Positions 5,247 through 7,179 of a DNA stretch of 7,179 nt are shown one piece after another. The notes below the pieces were generated by a model. That model did not search any database. It worked only from the letters and a program-made list of their open reading frames with translations, and was not told where the DNA came from. The first letter of the stretch is position 1; each line of letters starts with the position of its first letter. A program made the position numbers and the translations under genes. This DNA comes from JAICLL01 sp035252155 (lineage in GTDB: Bacteria; Planctomycetota; Planctomycetia; Pirellulales; JAICIG01), in NCBI GenBank assembly GCA_035252155.1, contig DATFDL010000655.1, positions 1 to 7,179 of the forward strand, given 5' to 3'.

Positions 5247-6350
5247 ATGCCTTCCTACCGCATCGGTGTCATCGGCCGCACGGGCCGCGGCGACTATGGT
5301 CACGCCATGGACGAGGCGTTCTGGCATGTGCCGAACTGCCAGATCGTGGCCGTGGCCGACGACGACAAAACCGGCCTGGCCGCCACCGCCAAAAAGCTGA
5401 ACGTCGAGCGGACCTTCGCTGACTATCGGCAGATGCTCGACCAGGCCAAGCCCGACATCGTGGCGATCGGGCAGCGTTGGCTCGATCGGCATTGCGAGAT
5501 GGCTCTGGCCGCCGCCGAGCGCGGCATCCATATCTATATGGAGAAGCCGTTTTGCCGCACGCTGGCCGAGGCCGACCAGATTGTCGATGCCTGCGAGCGG
5601 ACGCACGTCAAGCTGGCCCTGGCCCATCCCACGCGGTACAGCCCCAAGCTGCAAACCGTCAAGCGGCTCATCGCCGAAGGGGCCATCGGTCGCGTGCTCG
5701 AATATCGCGGCCGCGGCAAGGAAGACCGCCGCGGCGGCGGCGAAGACCTGTGGGTGCTCGGCACGCACGTGATGGACGCCATTCGGGCAATCGCCGGCCA
5801 TCCGGCCTGGTGCTTCGGCCGCGTGACGCAGAACGGCCGGCCGGTGACCAAGGCCGACGTGGCCGATGGGGCCGAGGGCATCGGTCCCCTGGCCGGCGAC
5901 GCCGTCAGCGCGATGTATGGCATGAGTGACGGATCGACGGCCTATTTTCAATCGGTCAGAAACGCCGCCGGCAAGCCGTCGCGGTATGGGTTGATGATTT
6001 ACGGATCGTCGGGCATTCTCGAAGTCCTGGAAGGCACGATGCCCTCGGTCAAATATCTGGGCGATCCCAGTTGGTCGCCTGGCCGCAGCAAGGCGGCCTG
6101 GCAAGACGTGTCGTCGGCCGGCATCGGTCAGCCCGAAACGCTCGAAGACGACGCCTTGAAAAACCGTCATCGGCCGGCGGTGCTCGACCTGTTGCAGGCC
6201 ATCGAGACAAACCGCCAGCCGCTGTCGAGCGTTTACGAAGCTCGCGGCGCAACCGAAATGATCGTGGCGGTCTTTGAATCGCATCGGCAAAACGCGCCGG
6301 TCGCCCTGCCGCTTGAGAACCGGCAAAACCCGCTGACAGTCTTGGCATGA
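5247..6350 (+). CDS. Gfo/Idh/MocA-family NAD(P)-dependent oxidoreductase
   Basis: A 367-residue cytoplasmic enzyme, normal length for the family. The N-terminal Rossmann fold starts at once: YRIGVIGRTGRGDYGHAMD (residues 4-22) with glycines 7, 10 and 13 for the dinucleotide, then IVAVAD (33-38) ending the second strand. The family EKP motif, with its catalytic-site lysine, is at 99-101 (YMEKPFCRTLAEAD). The C-terminal sheet domain carries GTHVMD (172-177), matching the usual G-x-H-x-x-D active-site segment with H174 and D177. Family members oxidise or reduce sugars, cyclitols or related polyols; the substrate cannot be read from sequence. The GRTGRGDYGH form of the loop is, as I recall, common in planctomycete members. 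There is no signal or Tat peptide, unlike many planctomycete paralogues. The start at 5247 is chosen over the in-frame ATG at 5181 because the Rossmann strand begins four residues later. No clear Shine-Dalgarno is visible. Codons are strongly G/C-ending. Confidence 0.94.
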   Translation: MPSYRIGVIGRTGRGDYGHAMDEAFWHVPNCQIVAVADDDKTGLAATAKKLNVERTFADYRQMLDQAKPDIVAIGQRWLDRHCEMALAAAERGIHIYMEKPFCRTLAEADQIVDACERTHVKLALAHPTRYSPKLQTVKRLIAEGAIGRVLEYRGRGKEDRRGGGEDLWVLGTHVMDAIRAIAGHPAWCFGRVTQNGRPVTKADVADGAEGIGPLAGDAVSAMYGMSDGSTAYFQSVRNAAGKPSRYGLMIYGSSGILEVLEGTMPSVKYLGDPSWSPGRSKAAWQDVSSAGIGQPETLEDDALKNRHRPAVLDLLQAIETNRQPLSSVYEARGATEMIVAVFESHRQNAPVALPLENRQNPLTVLA

Positions 6351-6548
6351 TGCCCAACCGCGCTGACCGACGGTCGTCGTCCCGGCTTGTGGTCGGCTTG
6401 TGGGCAACTGACCTTCCGCGGCCAGAATGCGCGGCACAATCATTCGACACAAGGATTTGCGGCGCAAGACTCGGTGCACAACGACATTATGGCGGCCAAG
6501 TAGCCGATAACGTATATTGGATGATCTTCGTTCACGGCTGCGAACTCT
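6351..6548. other. Intergenic gap before the ATPase gene, with short tandem repeat
   Basis: No gene is visible. CGGCTTGTGG occurs twice with one base between (6383-6392 and 6394-6403). TATATT at 6513-6518 could be a -10 for the ATPase gene, placed 30 bases before its ATG, but no -35 fits at 16-18 bases. No intrinsic terminator for the dehydrogenase gene was found. Confidence 0.35.
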
Positions 6549-7179
6549 ATGCTCACGCGCGTTTCCATTGAGAATTATCGGGGGTTTAAGACCTTCCGCA
6601 TGGACGGCTTGGCGCGTGTGAACTTGCTTGTCGGCAAGAACAACAGCGGGAAAACGGCAATCCTCGAGGGGATCCAGTTCTTGACCTCGAAAGGCGACCC
6701 AGCCGTCCTGGCCGAGGCCGCTGAACGGCGCGGTGAAGTTGTCGTGACGCAGCCTGAGCAGTCAGTTTCAGTCGATATTGCGCATTTCTTTCATGGGCAT
6801 GCAATCGGCCCCGATGCATCGTTTTCTTTTACAGGCGACAATGGCTATGCCCCGGTCGCCGTCAAGGCGTTGGTTCCTAAGGAAGGGCGAGTGGAGCGGG
6901 AGGACGCGGAAGCGCGACGGGCGCCTGCGGGGCTGGCCATCAAAATTACATCTCAGTCCCGGCCTGAACGTAAGGAACCGCTATTTCCACTCTCGCGCGA
7001 GGGTGGAGTGGAACTTGAATTACCGTCTCGCTTTCGAGAATTTCCGTCAGGGCGTCGGTCGCGCGCCTCTCAAACGCGCTTCATCGGTCCCGATTCGCTG
7101 AGTTCGAGAGATATGGCCGTAATGTGGGATGAACTTACGCTTAGTGGTCAAGAGTCGGATGTCGCGAGCGCACTACGTG
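6549..7179 (+). CDS. AAA ATPase of OLD/RecF-like (AAA_15/AAA_21) type, N-terminal part
   Basis: The frame is open from ATG at 6549 to the right edge, giving 210 residues without a stop. It begins MLTRVSIENYRGFKTFRMDG, the classic opening of SMC/RecF/OLD-like ATPases, followed by LARVNLLVGKNNSGKTAILE with the Walker A P-loop GKNNSGKT at residues 29-36. The next helix, ILEGIQFLTSKGDPAVLAEAAERRGE, matches a group of single ATPases I know as about 350-450 residues long, so roughly half may be missing. Walker B, the ABC-type signature and any TOPRIM nuclease domain would lie outside the window. RFIGPDSLSSRDMAVMWDEL (about 177-196) resembles the post-P-loop region of these proteins. Homologues are often paired with a small effector gene and some act in phage defence; that is knowledge of the wider class, not shown here. 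Base composition is lower in GC than the preceding gene, hinting at separate acquisition. No Shine-Dalgarno is visible. Confidence 0.92.
   Translation, partial: MLTRVSIENYRGFKTFRMDGLARVNLLVGKNNSGKTAILEGIQFLTSKGDPAVLAEAAERRGEVVVTQPEQSVSVDIAHFFHGHAIGPDASFSFTGDNGYAPVAVKALVPKEGRVEREDAEARRAPAGLAIKITSQSRPERKEPLFPLSREGGVELELPSRFREFPSGRRSRASQTRFIGPDSLSSRDMAVMWDELTLSGQESDVASALR

Noticed and set aside
5220..6479. Minus-strand 419-codon reading frame opposite the dehydrogenase
   Set aside because: Antisense shadow: the plus strand has clear Rossmann, EKP and G-x-H-x-x-D motifs, while the antisense translation is low-complexity and motif-free.

Overview
The window looks like a high-GC bacterial chromosome segment, most probably from a planctomycete. 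This is inference from gene content: a BatA-like von Willebrand (vWA) membrane protein, a planctomycete-type Gfo/Idh/MocA oxidoreductase, a secreted ankyrin-TPR protein, a short PFxPF-LHLADGR family protein, and mostly weak or absent Shine-Dalgarno sequences. No database search was possible.

Layout. Minus strand, right to left: a 711-residue BatA-like/vWA/GATase-like membrane protein (4466 to 2331), a 239-bp gap with a hairpin and a candidate promoter, a 79-residue conserved hypothetical (2091 to 1852), and 22 bp later an exported ankyrin-TPR protein that starts at 1829 and runs off the left edge. Plus strand: a 367-residue Gfo/Idh/MocA-family dehydrogenase (5247 to 6350), a 198-bp gap, and the first 210 residues of an OLD/RecF-like AAA ATPase (6549 to right edge).

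The unusual part is the 780-bp gap between the divergent vWA and dehydrogenase genes (4467-5246). It has no credible protein gene but is dense in structure. A 33-bp sequence occurs once near each side in inverted orientation (4555-4587 and 5074-5106, 30 of 33 identical), bounding a 552-bp segment. Inside lie a promoter / hairpins / intrinsic terminator cassette on the minus strand (about 4759 to 4611) and a long imperfect palindrome (4821-5011), whose non-Watson-Crick pairs are mostly G-U when read on the plus strand. I read this as a candidate non-autonomous mobile element or a pair of divergent regulatory sites, carrying one or two structured RNAs. It is the strongest candidate for something undescribed here.

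Functionally the genes do not form one pathway. The left genes are envelope-facing (membrane vWA protein, exported repeat protein). The dehydrogenase is a stand-alone cytoplasmic sugar or cyclitol-type enzyme. The ATPase belongs to a broad class often found in defence or other accessory modules; its possible partner would lie beyond the right edge.
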